Assembly: GCA_029262855.1 (NCBI GenBank)
Contig: JAJCYP010000070.1
Coordinates: 22,881 to 86,880 of the forward strand
Direction of reading: 5' to 3'
Length of the DNA: 64,000 bases
Origin: Bacteroidota bacterium
Lineage (GTDB): Bacteria > Bacteroidota > Rhodothermia > Rhodothermales > UBA10348
The first letter of the stretch is position 1. Every line of letters starts with the position of its first letter. The notes under the pieces are model-generated. The model made no database searches. It saw only the letters and a program-made list of their open reading frames with translations, and had not been told where the DNA came from. This document shows, piece after piece, positions 1-9,717 of this stretch. The position numbers and the translations under genes were made by a program.

Positions 1-2495
1 TCTCCGCCGGTCGAATCGTCCGGCGTAGCGGTCACCGGTGTCCTCTCAGGGTCCAGAGCGGTGGCAAAATATTCTGCCTTGGTAAATGCGTCAACCTGAA
101 TGATGTCCTCTCTCAGGACCTCGGCACGCTCGAGCAGCTTGCCGTCCTCGGCTGACATGAGACCTGCCGCGACCGCGGCCGAGACCATCGCAGCCGGCGT
201 TCCTCGCCGGATCTGGCCAGACTTGACGGCCTTGCGCAGTTGCCGACTCAAATCGTCCGCCTTGGCGCAGGCCTCGAAGGCGGTTTCAAGACGCCGGACC
301 GGCCGAAGCTCGTCTTCTGGGATGTGCACGCCGGAGAACATGCGCTCCCGCTGTTCGCCGGGAGTCTGAATGATCCTGGCCACAAGGTGCCCGAGGTCGT
401 CGGACGGACCGGACCCCAGCCGGTTGAATCGACTCCAAGCCGAGATGGGACCGCTGACCAGCCACGTGAATCCGGGCACCGGCAGGTTGTCGAAGAGCCC
501 GTCGAAAGCTCTCTGCATTTCGCTCAGGGCATATTCCATCGACCACTGAACCATGGGCAGATCTTCTTTTCGGCGACCCTCGGCCTCGTATCTGCGAAGG
601 ACCGCAGATCCCAGGTACAGCCAGGAGAAGATGTCGGCGAAGCGGCCCGTCAGCTTCTCTTTCCGCTTGAGCGTTCCACCCAGCGTAGCCAGGGCAATGT
701 CAGACCAGAAGGCAAACGTGGCGGAGGCCCAGGCCATCTTGCGATAGTACTTGGCTGTGGGACCGGATACGGGGCTCGAGGCGAGTCGGCCGCGCGTCAG
801 ACTCAGGAGAAGCGCACGCACCTTGTTGCGACCCACATGCGCCACATGGCTCCAGAAGGCCTCATCGAAGGCAGCGACGTCGCGCTTCTCAATCGCGTTG
901 ACTTCCTTCAGCACGTAGGGATGACAGCGGATGGCACCCTGTCCGAAGATCATCAGCGTCCTGGTCAGGATGTTGGCGCCTTCGACGGTGATGGATACCG
1001 GAGTATTGATGTAGGCATGGGCGATAGCGTTCCGGGGACCCCTCGAGATGGCGTTGCCACCCATGATGTCGCACCCGTCGTTGACCGCCTGTCTGAACAA
1101 CTCTGTCGAGTTGTACTTCATCATGGCCGTCACGACGGCCGGCTTCGCTCCGGAGTCGAGTCCGCCGTTGGTAAAGCGACGCGCGGCCTCGAGGATGTAG
1201 GCGAACCCGCCGATGCGGGCGAGCGGCTCTTCGATGCCCTCGAACTTCCCGATCGACATGCCGAACTGCTTGCGAACCACCGCGTGCGCACTCGCCACAC
1301 GGCCGACGTGTTTGACACCCGCGGTGGATGTCCCCGGTAGCGAGATACCCCGGCCGGCGGCCAGAGACTCCATGAGCATCTTCCATCCCTTTCCGGCGCC
1401 GTCCACGCCACCGATGATGGACTCTTCGAGTGGCACTACCACATCGTGACCCTCGGTCGGACCGTTGTAGAACGGAATGCCAAGCGGATCGTGGCGCTGA
1501 CTGATGTCCACGCCGGGCGTGCTGGTCGGAACCAGCGCACAGGTGATACCGGGATTCTTCCCTTTGCCGAGGAGATTGTCGGGGTCGATCAGTTTGAATG
1601 CCAGACCGAGAACCGTCGAGATGGGAGACAGCGTGATGTAGCGTTTCCTCCAGTTGAGCTTCAGGTAGAGTTTGTCGCCTTCTCCCTTGAACACGACACC
1701 CGTAGCCGACATGGCGCCGGCGTCAGAGCCCGCACCGGGCTCGGTCAGGGCGAACGCCGGGATTTCTTCGTGTGTGGCCAGACGCGGCAGATAGTGCTTC
1801 TTCTGGGCTTCGGTCCCGTAGTGGGTGAGCAGTTCACCCGGGCCCAGCGAGTTGGGCACCATGACCGTGATGCCCAGAACGGCACTGGACGCGCTGAGCT
1901 TGCCGACTACCGCCGAGTTTGCCGACGGCGAGAAGCCATGACCGCCGTACTCCTTCGGAATAACCATCGCAAAGAAACGCTCCTTGGCCAGGTAGTCCCA
2001 TGTGGCCTGGGGGAGGTCTCGCTGCTGGAATACATCCCAGTCATCGGTCATGTCGCAGACATGCTGCACGGGGCCGTCCATGAAGGCCTGCTCCTCCGCC
2101 GTGAGTCCAGGATAACCGGCCGCCATGATCTTCTTGAAGTCCGGCTTCCCTGAGAAGAGCTCGCCGTCCAGCCAGACCGTGCCCGCGTCGATGGCTTCCC
2201 GCTCGGTGGACGAGATGACCGGAAGGAACTCCATCTTGATCATCAGGCGCATCAGTACCCCCGAGAGGACGCGACGAAGCGGCTTTACCAGTGTGACGAG
2301 GGCTATCACGCCAAAGGTGACCCACAGCCAGACCGGTGCGCCAAACCCGAAGAGCACCACAGCCACAAAAACCAGCGATGGGAGAGCGGCGGCGCCCACA
2401 AAGGCCAGTGCCAGGCCCAGGACCGCCGCGCCTGTAACACTGGCCCAGAGCGGTAGCACGTCGTGCAGGAATTGGTAGAAAGGAAGATCAGTCAT
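1..2495 (-). CDS. fadE: FadE-type acyl-CoA dehydrogenase (3' end outside window)
   Basis: Oxidises acyl-CoA to trans-2-enoyl-CoA, the first step of beta-oxidation. The frame is open from the ATG at 2495 through the left edge, about 831 codons, already the size of the long FadE/YafH class (E. coli FadE is 814 residues) rather than the roughly 380-residue standard dehydrogenases. The N-terminus has two hydrophobic segments (about residues 10-60), as in membrane-bound FadE. Visible family motifs include PKEYGGHGFS and TEPGAGSDAG in the N-terminal and middle dehydrogenase domains, then a long alpha-helical C-terminal extension. It follows the thiolase gene by 46 bases and is the last seen gene of the fad operon. 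The stop codon is not in the window, so the C-terminus is unknown. Identity is confident from motifs and context. Confidence 0.9.
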   Translation of the reverse strand, partial: MTDLPFYQFLHDVLPLWASVTGAAVLGLALAFVGAAALPSLVFVAVVLFGFGAPVWLWVTFGVIALVTLVKPLRRVLSGVLMRLMIKMEFLPVISSTEREAIDAGTVWLDGELFSGKPDFKKIMAAGYPGLTAEEQAFMDGPVQHVCDMTDDWDVFQQRDLPQATWDYLAKERFFAMVIPKEYGGHGFSPSANSAVVGKLSASSAVLGITVMVPNSLGPGELLTHYGTEAQKKHYLPRLATHEEIPAFALTEPGAGSDAGAMSATGVVFKGEGDKLYLKLNWRKRYITLSPISTVLGLAFKLIDPDNLLGKGKNPGITCALVPTSTPGVDISQRHDPLGIPFYNGPTEGHDVVVPLEESIIGGVDGAGKGWKMLMESLAAGRGISLPGTSTAGVKHVGRVASAHAVVRKQFGMSIGKFEGIEEPLARIGGFAYILEAARRFTNGGLDSGAKPAVVTAMMKYNSTELFRQAVNDGCDIMGGNAISRGPRNAIAHAYINTPVSITVEGANILTRTLMIFGQGAIRCHPYVLKEVNAIEKRDVAAFDEAFWSHVAHVGRNKVRALLLSLTRGRLASSPVSGPTAKYYRKMAWASATFAFWSDIALATLGGTLKRKEKLTGRFADIFSWLYLGSAVLRRYEAEGRRKEDLPMVQWSMEYALSEMQRAFDGLFDNLPVPGFTWLVSGPISAWSRFNRLGSGPSDDLGHLVARIIQTPGEQRERMFSGVHIPEDELRPVRRLETAFEACAKADDLSRQLRKAVKSGQIRRGTPAAMVSAAVAAGLMSAEDGKLLERAEVLREDIIQVDAFTKAEYFATALDPERTPVTATPDDSTGG

Positions 2496-2541
2496 GGCTT
2501 CGATGGCAGTATTTCGATGGCCTGCGTGGCCACTCAGGTTG

Positions 2542-3744
2542 TCAGACGGACAGGTTTTCAATGACGGCTGCGGCACCCATGCCGCCCCCAATGCACATGG
2601 TGCATATTCCGTATCGATCACCGCGTCGACGCATTTCGTGAAGGAGCGTGGCCGTCAACTTGGCGCCGGTGCAACCCAGGGGATGCCCGAGCGCAATGGC
2701 ACCTCCGTTGACGTTCACCCGATCAGGATCCAGACCCAGTTCCCGCATGACCGCCAGAGACTGGGCGGCGAAGGCCTCATTCAGCTCAAAGAGTCCAATG
2801 TCCTTGAGTTCGAGTCCGGTCTGGCGAAGGACTTTCGGGATGGCCTCAACCGGACCGATACCCATCAACTCCGGGGCAACCCCGGCCACGGAGAAGCCGA
2901 CAATGCGGCCCATGGGGGTAAGACCGAATTCGCTGAGCGCACGCTCGGATACCACAACCGCAGCAGCCGCGCCGTCCGACATCTGGGATGAATTACCCGC
3001 CGTCACCGACCCTCGATTCCGGAAAACCGGGCGGAGGCCGGCCAGTGCTTCGTAGGTGCTTCCAACCCGCGGACCCTCATCGGTTGCGAAGCGCGTCTTG
3101 GTAGTAACCACTTCCCCATTGACGAACCGTGTCTCCTCAACATCCACCGGGACGATCTCCTCGGTGAAGCGACCCTCCTCAATCGCGGCAAGGGCACGTT
3201 CATGGGACTGCAGCGCGAATCGGTCCTGATCCTCGCGCGAAATACCGTACTTGGCCGCCACGTTCTCGGCCGTATTTCCCATCGAGATGTAGACGTCCGC
3301 ATCCTGCGCCACAACGGCCGGATCGGGCGAGAAATAGTAGCCAGACATGGGGACCAGACTCATCGATTCCGCTCCTCCGGCCACCATGACGTCGGCCTGG
3401 CCTACCGCCACGGCCTGGCTCGCCAGAACAATGGTCTGAAGGCCCGACGAACAGAAGCGATTGATGGTCGCGCCGGGGACCGAGTCGGGCAGACGGGCGG
3501 CCTGTGCGACAATCCGGCCCATGTTCAGGCCCTGCGGTCCTTCAGGCATGGCGCATCCAATCAGGACGTCGTCGACTCGCTCGTCGGGGATTCCGCCTGC
3601 CTGATCCAGCGCACCGCGGACCGCCAGGGCACCCAAAGACTCCGGGCGCATGTTCTTGAGCGTACCCTTGTTGGCTTTTCCGACCGCGGTGCGGACGGTA
3701 CTGACGATGTATGCTGCGTTGTATCCCGCGTTCCTGGCTTCCAT
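2542..3744 (-). CDS. fadA: 3-ketoacyl-CoA thiolase / acetyl-CoA C-acyltransferase
   Basis: A 400-residue thiolase of normal family length that cleaves 3-ketoacyl-CoA with CoA to release acetyl-CoA. The nucleophilic cysteine is Cys98 in NRFCSSG. The C-terminal half has the catalytic histidine block [14 protein letters not shown] and the second cysteine in CIGGGMGAA. The ATG at 3744 lies one base after the stop codon of the upstream dehydrogenase/hydratase gene, so the two are almost certainly co-translated. Within the operon it supplies the last reaction of the cycle. The partner gene and sequence style resemble FadA or FadI; a biosynthetic acetoacetyl-CoA thiolase is less likely here. Confidence 0.93.
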   Translation of the reverse strand: MEARNAGYNAAYIVSTVRTAVGKANKGTLKNMRPESLGALAVRGALDQAGGIPDERVDDVLIGCAMPEGPQGLNMGRIVAQAARLPDSVPGATINRFCSSGLQTIVLASQAVAVGQADVMVAGGAESMSLVPMSGYYFSPDPAVVAQDADVYISMGNTAENVAAKYGISREDQDRFALQSHERALAAIEEGRFTEEIVPVDVEETRFVNGEVVTTKTRFATDEGPRVGSTYEALAGLRPVFRNRGSVTAGNSSQMSDGAAAAVVVSERALSEFGLTPMGRIVGFSVAGVAPELMGIGPVEAIPKVLRQTGLELKDIGLFELNEAFAAQSLAVMRELGLDPDRVNVNGGAIALGHPLGCTGAKLTATLLHEMRRRGDRYGICTMCIGGGMGAAAVIENLSV

Positions 3745-3745
3745 T

Positions 3746-6127
3746 CTAGTTGCGTAGGGGCTTGTTGGTGGTCAGGATGTGCTGAATGCGGTCCATGGTC
3801 TTCTGCTCGCCGAGGAGCCCCATGAACACTTCGCGCTCGAGATCCAGCAGGTACTGCTCGGTCACGTCCTGTGGACCGGTCAGCGTTCCCCCGGTCAGGA
3901 CATAGCCAAAGCGTTCGGCCAGGTGGAAGTCGTACTCGCTGATGAAGCGGCCCTGGAGAAATTGATAGGCGGCAGTCTGAAGGGCCGCGCCGGCAGTCCG
4001 CCCAAGGACCCGGACGAGTCGGTCCGAAGGCGGCGGCATATACCCGGCCTCAGAAAGGCGGATGACCTCCTGCTTGGCCACGTGGAAACGCCGCTCGGCA
4101 TTCATCACGATCTGGGCATGCTGGGCCATGTAGCTCATGTCGACGGCCTGAGCCGCACTCGTTGCCACCTGAGCCATCGCAACCTGCTGGAAATAAACCT
4201 GCAGGAAGCCCTGGATCTCGCTGTCGTGACCATTGGCGCTTCGATGCGCCGCCAGTCGGGCGAGCTCCATGGTCCCTGTTCCCGCGGGAATCAGCCCGAC
4301 ACCCAGCTCGACGAGTCCGATGTAGCTTTCCGCCGCTGCAACGGGCTGAGGACTGGCCATCAGCATTTCACAGGCTCCGCCGAGGACCCGCTGGTGAACA
4401 GCGACGACTACCGGTTTCTCGGCATACCGGATACGCTGGATGGTCTGCTGGAAGCCGTCGACAAATTTCTCGACGGTATCCATCTGGCCCATCATCACCG
4501 CCATCGCGGCCTCGCCCAGGTTGGCACCAACCGAGAAGTTGGTCCCTTCGTTGGCGATCACCATGCCTCTGATGTCGGGATCCGCCTCGACCCGGTCGAG
4601 GGCCTCCTGGATTCCTTCCATCACGAACTGGCCGAGGCTGTTCGCCTTTGAGCGGAATTCCAGACAGACGACGCCATCCCCCATGTCGAGGAGCGAGACA
4701 TCGGAATTCTGCCAAACCGTCCGATCCGGGTCGGCCTTCAAGGGTGCCAAACCCGCCTCGTCGGCGTGCTGGTCCATCTGGGCATACCGACCCTCTCCGG
4801 GCAGGTACACCGAATCGCCGTCGTAAAAGTTGCTGATGCCGGCCGAAGCCATCTCTTCGATCCACGGCGGAATTTCCTCGCCGCCTTCGCGGAGGTCTCC
4901 CAGCACCCGGTCAAACCCGAGGGCATCCCATTTGGCGAAGGGTCCCATGGTCCATCCGAAGCCCCAGCACACGGCGCGGTCCACATCGGCCGGCGAGTCG
5001 CTGATCTCCGGAATCCGCCGGGATGCATAGGCCAGCAGGTCCAGCGTTGTCTTTCTGAAGAAGGCGCCCGCTCGGCCCTGGTCTTCGTAGAGTGCGTTGA
5101 GGCGTGCCTTCAGGTTTCCGGCACTCTTCAGAACTCCTATATCGCCCAGGTTCAGTTCTGCGGCCGAAGCGTATTGCCCGGAAGCCGGGTCAATCGACTT
5201 GATCTCGGATCCGTCCTTCTTGTAGAAACCGGCCCTGGTCTTGGCGCCGAGAGCACCCGCCGATACCAGTTGCTCCAGGACGGTCGGGATTTTGAAGGCT
5301 GCGCGTCGTTCGTCGTCGGGAACCGCCTCATAGAGATTCTCGATGACGTGCTTCATCACGTCGAGACCTACCACGTCGGCGGTCCGGAAGGTGGCCGACT
5401 TGGGATGGCCCACGAGAGGGCCGGTCAGGGCATCGATCTCCGGGATGGAGTAGTCTCCGTCCGTGAAGGTCTTCATGGCTCCCATCATCGCATAGATCCC
5501 GATGCGGTTGCCGATGAAGTACGGCCGATCCTTGGCGACCACGATGCCCTTGCCCAGCTGGACGCGCCCGAATCTTGAGACGCGAGCGAGGACATCGGGA
5601 TCGGTATCGGGGGTCGGAATCAGCTCCAGCAGCCGGAGATACCGGGGTGGGTTGAAGAAATGAGTGCCCAGGAATCGACGCCGGAACGACTCCGGCAGTC
5701 CCTCCGCGATGTCCGCGATTGGCAGTCCGGATGTGTTGGTCGTGACCACGGTGTCTGGCCCGACCACCGCGGCCACCTTGGCCATCACGGAGCGCTTGAT
5801 GTCCATGCGCTCGATGACGGCCTCCACGACCCAATCCACGTCCGCCAATCGGTGGAAGTCGTCATCGAAATTGCCCAACTGAATGCGTTTGGCATCGGCG
5901 TCCCGAAAGAACGGCGCAGGCTTGAGCCTGGAGGCGCGCTTGAACGCTCCGTGCACGACAGCATCCTTGGGACCTTCCTTGGCCGCGATGTCCAGGAGGA
6001 GAACTTCCATGCCCGCATTCGCAAAGTGCGCGGCAATCTGGGCCCCCATCGTTCCCGCTCCGAGTACCGCAGCGCGGCGGAATGGGCGATGAACCAATGA
6101 TGCTTTCTCAGTCAGAGTGGCTTCCAT
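3746..6127 (-). CDS. fadN: FadN-type 3-hydroxyacyl-CoA dehydrogenase/enoyl-CoA hydratase
   Basis: Bifunctional beta-oxidation enzyme that hydrates trans-2-enoyl-CoA and oxidises the L-3-hydroxyacyl-CoA with NAD+. The Rossmann motif [13 protein letters not shown] is at the N-terminus (about residue 25), followed by the 3-hydroxyacyl-CoA dehydrogenase domains. The crotonase domain is C-terminal (about residues 475-700) with [20 protein letters not shown] and [10 protein letters not shown]. This order, dehydrogenase first, is that of Bacillus FadN and the reverse of E. coli FadB/FadJ. The frame can be extended to a TTG at 6151, but the ATG at 6127 has an AAGAAG ribosome-binding sequence and is preferred, giving 793 residues. 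It overlaps the end of the acyl-CoA ligase gene by 20 bases. Confidence 0.92.
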   Translation of the reverse strand: MEATLTEKASLVHRPFRRAAVLGAGTMGAQIAAHFANAGMEVLLLDIAAKEGPKDAVVHGAFKRASRLKPAPFFRDADAKRIQLGNFDDDFHRLADVDWVVEAVIERMDIKRSVMAKVAAVVGPDTVVTTNTSGLPIADIAEGLPESFRRRFLGTHFFNPPRYLRLLELIPTPDTDPDVLARVSRFGRVQLGKGIVVAKDRPYFIGNRIGIYAMMGAMKTFTDGDYSIPEIDALTGPLVGHPKSATFRTADVVGLDVMKHVIENLYEAVPDDERRAAFKIPTVLEQLVSAGALGAKTRAGFYKKDGSEIKSIDPASGQYASAAELNLGDIGVLKSAGNLKARLNALYEDQGRAGAFFRKTTLDLLAYASRRIPEISDSPADVDRAVCWGFGWTMGPFAKWDALGFDRVLGDLREGGEEIPPWIEEMASAGISNFYDGDSVYLPGEGRYAQMDQHADEAGLAPLKADPDRTVWQNSDVSLLDMGDGVVCLEFRSKANSLGQFVMEGIQEALDRVEADPDIRGMVIANEGTNFSVGANLGEAAMAVMMGQMDTVEKFVDGFQQTIQRIRYAEKPVVVAVHQRVLGGACEMLMASPQPVAAAESYIGLVELGVGLIPAGTGTMELARLAAHRSANGHDSEIQGFLQVYFQQVAMAQVATSAAQAVDMSYMAQHAQIVMNAERRFHVAKQEVIRLSEAGYMPPPSDRLVRVLGRTAGAALQTAAYQFLQGRFISEYDFHLAERFGYVLTGGTLTGPQDVTEQYLLDLEREVFMGLLGEQKTMDRIQHILTTNKPLRN

Positions 6128-7991
6128 GTTCGGCTTCTTTTGGCAGCTCAATGGCCACCACTGGCGGTTTGCATTCCGTGCCCACGTACATGCTCTCGAT
6201 TTCTTCCGAGAAGCGCTCGCGGACGCGGGATCGTTTGATTTTCAGGGTGGGTGTCAGCAATCCGTTGACGATGCTCACCGTGTCCGGCACCAGGCGGAAG
6301 CGCTTGACGCAGGTCCAGTGACTCCTGCCGCTATTGGCGGCCTCAACCAGCTCGGCGTATGCCTTTAGGACGGCCGGTTCGAGTATCAGGTCTGCCAGGG
6401 GCAGTTCGAACTGATTCGCCAACTTCTGGACGGCGTCCTGATTGGGGAAAATCAGGGCGCTCGTGTACTTCTTGCCTTCCCCAACCACGACCGCCTGCTC
6501 CACCAGCGGGCTGATGGCCAGGGCGTTCTCCAGGGGCTGGGGCATGACGTACTTGCCCGTCGACAGCTTGAAGAGGTCCTTCTTGCGATCCGTGATTCGA
6601 AGGAATCCGTCGCTGAATTCACCGATGTCACCCGTGTGAAACCAGCCGTCGTCGTCAATGACTCTTGCGGTCAATTCGGGCGCCTTGTAATAGCCCTTCA
6701 TGACGTGCGGGCCCCGGGTCAAGATCTCGCCATCCTCGGCAATCCGGACCTCTACGTGGGGCAGCGGCACGCCGACCCATCCGGGACGGTTTGTTTTTGG
6801 CCGGTTGAACGTGATCACGGGGCTCGTCTCGGTCAGTCCATACCCCTGCAGCAGGTCAATGCCTGCGGCCGCGAACACCCGCACGATTTCGCCATTCAGG
6901 GCTGCGCCACCGGCTGAAATGGTGGAAATCCGTCCACCCATCGCCGCGCGCCACTTGGCGTAAACCAGCTTGTCTGCCGTTCGATGCCGGATGGCGTCCA
7001 GTCCCTTTGGCTCGCTCCCCATTTCCCAGGTCCTCGCCCGCTCCAGGGCCCATTTTGCGAGTTTCCCCTTGACACCGCTGGCAGCTTCCGTCTTCTCGAC
7101 GATCTTCGCATACAGCTTTTCCAGAACGCGAGGCACCGTCGAGAAGACGGTCGGCTTGACGTGCTGGAAATCCTCGGCCAGGTTGTCCGGAGTCGTAAAC
7201 CAGATCGGAGTGCCAAACGCCAGCGACGCGTAGCACATGGTCCGGGCAAACACGTGGCTGAGCGGCAGAAACGAGAGCGAAGTCTCCCCCTCCGGCCCGA
7301 AGCGATAGTTGCCCGTTTCCTGGTAGGTATAGAGGGCGTTCATGCACAGATTTTCGTGCGAAAGCATGACACCCTTGGGTGTGCCGGTGGTGCCGCTGGT
7401 GTAGATGATCGTAGCCAGGTCATCCGGGTAGCGCTGGTCGGCCAGGGTGCGGGCGGCCGCGGAGTCCCGGGCCGATTCCTCGGCTCCACGCGCCTCCAGT
7501 TGGGCCAGCGGGACTACGGTGATCCCCCGGGTTTCAGCCACGGGTCCGTCTGCCACGACAATGGTCTCGAGATCGGGCAGGTTTTTCAGTGCCGGCGTCA
7601 CTTCGCGCAGCAGATCCGCATTCGAGACGAACAGCATCCGGGCCTCACAGTGCTCCAGCACGTAGTGCACGGGATCCGGTGCCTGAGACAGGTAGATCGG
7701 CACATCCACAACCCCGGCAATCAGGCAGCCCATGTCGACCGTGACGAAGGCCGAGTCGGAGTTCATGTAGAGGGCTACCCTGTCACCGACCTTCAGACCC
7801 ATCGCGCGCAGGCCCAGCGCTATGTTTCCGGCCCGCGCGTAGAGCGAGTCACTCGTGGTCGGCTCCCATCCGATGCCCAATCGCCGATACAGGGCGTTGT
7901 AGTTGCCGTAGCGGGAGCGGGCCTCAAAAAACACCTGTGGAATGGTCGCTCCAAGACGGGCAAGAGGTGGGCGCTCGGCGGCTCCTTTCAT
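6108..7991 (-). CDS. fadD: Long-chain acyl-CoA synthetase (AMP-forming)
   Basis: Activates free fatty acid to acyl-CoA through an acyl-adenylate and so feeds the downstream beta-oxidation genes. The 627-residue protein has the AMP-binding motif YTSGTTGTPKG at about residue 195, GYGLTETSPV in the middle, and the hinge region WFHTGDIGEFSDGFLRITDRKKD. Its length and motifs match the long-chain ligase group (FadD15/ACSL-like). The ATG at 7991 overlaps the TGA of the TetR gene in an ATGA arrangement, so it is in the same operon. Chain-length preference cannot be read from the sequence. Confidence 0.93.
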   Translation of the reverse strand: MKGAAERPPLARLGATIPQVFFEARSRYGNYNALYRRLGIGWEPTTSDSLYARAGNIALGLRAMGLKVGDRVALYMNSDSAFVTVDMGCLIAGVVDVPIYLSQAPDPVHYVLEHCEARMLFVSNADLLREVTPALKNLPDLETIVVADGPVAETRGITVVPLAQLEARGAEESARDSAAARTLADQRYPDDLATIIYTSGTTGTPKGVMLSHENLCMNALYTYQETGNYRFGPEGETSLSFLPLSHVFARTMCYASLAFGTPIWFTTPDNLAEDFQHVKPTVFSTVPRVLEKLYAKIVEKTEAASGVKGKLAKWALERARTWEMGSEPKGLDAIRHRTADKLVYAKWRAAMGGRISTISAGGAALNGEIVRVFAAAGIDLLQGYGLTETSPVITFNRPKTNRPGWVGVPLPHVEVRIAEDGEILTRGPHVMKGYYKAPELTARVIDDDGWFHTGDIGEFSDGFLRITDRKKDLFKLSTGKYVMPQPLENALAISPLVEQAVVVGEGKKYTSALIFPNQDAVQKLANQFELPLADLILEPAVLKAYAELVEAANSGRSHWTCVKRFRLVPDTVSIVNGLLTPTLKIKRSRVRERFSEEIESMYVGTECKPPVVAIELPKEAEHGSHSD

Positions 7992-8602
7992 GCTTGTACC
8001 CGAACGGGTTGGAGGGTGACACTGGCGATTACGTGGCTGACAAGGGTGCCTATCAATGTGTCCGGGTCAATCCGGACGTCGACGCGGCGCGAAATCAGGA
8101 GCGAAACCACGCCGTGCAGCATGGCCCATATCGCCGCTGCGGAGACGGACGCCGAGTCGAGCACAAACTGGCCGGCCGCGGCGCCGCGATTCAGGATGTC
8201 CTGAATGAACTCGAGACTACGACGGGCGCGGCGATACATCTCGGCCGGAAACCGCTCCATCCGTTCGGGATGGATGAGATGCATGATCTCGTAGTACTCG
8301 GGGTTTTCCAGGCCAAAGCGGACGTACTCGAGGCAGGCCTGCCGCAACCGGGCTGCGGGCTCAATCTTTTCGGGGCAGGTTTCCTGCAGGCGCTTGAAGA
8401 GGTTCTCCATGCCCTCATCAATCAGGGCGTGGACCAGCGCATCCTTTCCGTCGAAGTGCAGATAGATGGCCGTGGCGGAGTAGCCTATTTCCTTGGCAAT
8501 CCGGCGCATCGACAAGCTGTTGTAGCCATGCTTCACCAGCTGATGGCGTGCTTCGTCGAGGATGACGCGACGGAGATCTTTCGAGTCGGAGGGAGCAGAC
8601 AT
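7988..8602 (-). CDS. TetR/AcrR-family regulator of the fad operon
   Basis: A 204-residue repressor of the TetR family. The N-terminal helix-turn-helix is typical: a first helix with ARHQLVKHGYNSLSMRRIAKEIGYSA, then the recognition segment around TAIYLHFDGKDAL. The C-terminal ligand domain resembles the TetR_C_33 (WHG) type. TTG at 8605 directly precedes ATG at 8602; the ATG is taken as the start. It is the first gene of the beta-oxidation operon and overlaps the ligase gene by four bases. By analogy with FadR/PsrA-type TetR proteins it probably responds to acyl-CoA; this is inference. A palindrome overlapping its own promoter suggests autoregulation. Confidence 0.88.
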   Translation of the reverse strand: MSAPSDSKDLRRVILDEARHQLVKHGYNSLSMRRIAKEIGYSATAIYLHFDGKDALVHALIDEGMENLFKRLQETCPEKIEPAARLRQACLEYVRFGLENPEYYEIMHLIHPERMERFPAEMYRRARRSLEFIQDILNRGAAAGQFVLDSASVSAAAIWAMLHGVVSLLISRRVDVRIDPDTLIGTLVSHVIASVTLQPVRVQA

Positions 8603-8625
8603 CAATCACAAGGTGGCCAGACAGC

Positions 8626-8658
8626 CTTAAGTATGCGGTTAACACCGTTAAGTTACAA
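8626..8658 (-). promoter_or_regulatory. Promoter with overlapping palindromic operator of the fad operon
   Basis: On the minus strand TTGTAA (8658-8653) and CATACT (8635-8630) are spaced by 17 bases and resemble -35 and -10 boxes. The spacer contains a perfect inverted repeat TTAAC-N3-GTTAA (8639-8651), and the pair CTTAA (8626-8630) and TTAAG (8648-8652) forms a wider dyad. It lies 24 bases upstream of the TetR start. A TetR dimer bound here would block polymerase. The promoter assignment assumes a sigma-70-like consensus, which may not fully hold in this phylum. Confidence 0.45.
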
Positions 8659-8680
8659 TCGTCTGGACATTTATTTCATG

Positions 8681-8718
8681 AAGCAGGGGGCCTCCCCAAC
8701 CGGAAAGGCCCCCTGCTT
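8681..8718 (-). terminator. Terminator-like hairpin after the DUF4097 gene
   Basis: A perfect 13-bp stem (8681-8693 paired with 8706-8718, arms AAGCAGGGGGCCT and its complement) with a 12-base loop lies 38 bases past the stop codon of the DUF4097 gene. There is no T-run on either side, so termination by this hairpin alone is uncertain. It also insulates the fad promoter from the sigma-factor operon. Confidence 0.55.
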
Positions 8719-8755
8719 CTGAAAGATTGCCCGAATTGGGCTGGCGCGCCCTGGC

Positions 8756-9652
8756 CTACAAGCGCCTGAGAGACACGTTGCCGACGCCCGATCGCAGGGT
8801 CAGCTCGGGACCGCCACCGTTGATCCGGCCGCTGAATGACTTGCTCATCCAACGCCCCTCCACCTCAAGACCGAAGTCGCATCTGGCGGATCCAACACTT
8901 GCCTTGGCATCCACCATGAGTCCAATTTCGCCCTCCAGGTACACAACCACATTGCCGGCACCCGACTCAATGTGGGAGTCACTGCGGGGCTGACGGGTGA
9001 TCCGGGCGGTGATGTCGCCGGCACCCGTAGCGGCATCAATCTGACCTTCGACATACCCCAGACGGATGTTACCGGCCCCTGACTGCACCTCAAGATCGCC
9101 TGCCACACCCTCGATCTTGATATTGCCGGACCCGGAGCGGACCTCAACGTCTCCATCTATTTCGCCGATAGTGATGTTTCCGGCCCCTGTCTTGCCGTTG
9201 ACATAGCCCCGGAGGTCCGACACTTCCACGGTGCCTGCTCCAGTGCTGAAATCAACGTTGTACTCGTGAGGCACCTTCACCAGGACCTTCAGGCGAAACT
9301 CCTCGCTGCGGCGACGACCGCTATTCTCGAACTGCGATTCGACGACGATGTCGCTCCCATCGCGCTTGATCTCCCACTCGTGACGCGCCAGAATTCGTTT
9401 GACCTGATCGGCATTGCTGCTGTTGACAAGGCGATCCATCTCAACATGCACCTGATTACCGTCAAAGGTCTCCACAACCACGTTTCCTCGATCCACGTCG
9501 ATGTAAATCGTCCCGCCCGGCTCAACCGAAAAGCTCCGCTTGATGGTGTCCTTTTCGGCGGAAGCTTGCGCCACAGTCACACTCAACAGCGTGACCGCAG
9601 CGATCAATGCGAGCAGGCGACTCAGGCGATTCAGGGTGCTGGCAGGATTCAT
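8756..9652 (-). CDS. DUF4097-family secreted beta-repeat protein
   Basis: A 298-residue exported protein with a signal peptide (hydrophobic stretch about residues 13-30 ending AQASA). The rest consists of repeated short strands with motifs such as GAGTVEVSDL, GAGNITIGEI, GSGNIKIEGV and GAGNIRLGYV, the right-handed beta-solenoid pattern of the DUF4097/adhesin-like family. It is the third gene of an ECF sigma/anti-sigma operon, 65 bases behind the anti-sigma gene. DUF4097 proteins often accompany anti-sigma factors, but their biochemical role is not known. It probably acts in the periplasm or on the envelope in a stress response. Confidence 0.8.
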   Translation of the reverse strand: MNPASTLNRLSRLLALIAAVTLLSVTVAQASAEKDTIKRSFSVEPGGTIYIDVDRGNVVVETFDGNQVHVEMDRLVNSSNADQVKRILARHEWEIKRDGSDIVVESQFENSGRRRSEEFRLKVLVKVPHEYNVDFSTGAGTVEVSDLRGYVNGKTGAGNITIGEIDGDVEVRSGSGNIKIEGVAGDLEVQSGAGNIRLGYVEGQIDAATGAGDITARITRQPRSDSHIESGAGNVVVYLEGEIGLMVDAKASVGSARCDFGLEVEGRWMSKSFSGRINGGGPELTLRSGVGNVSLRRL

Positions 9653-9717
9653 GGTGTTCTCGGAAGTCCTTGTTTAAACGAACTTACGGGGTTTCGATTC
9701 ACAGGTTACAGATCCAG

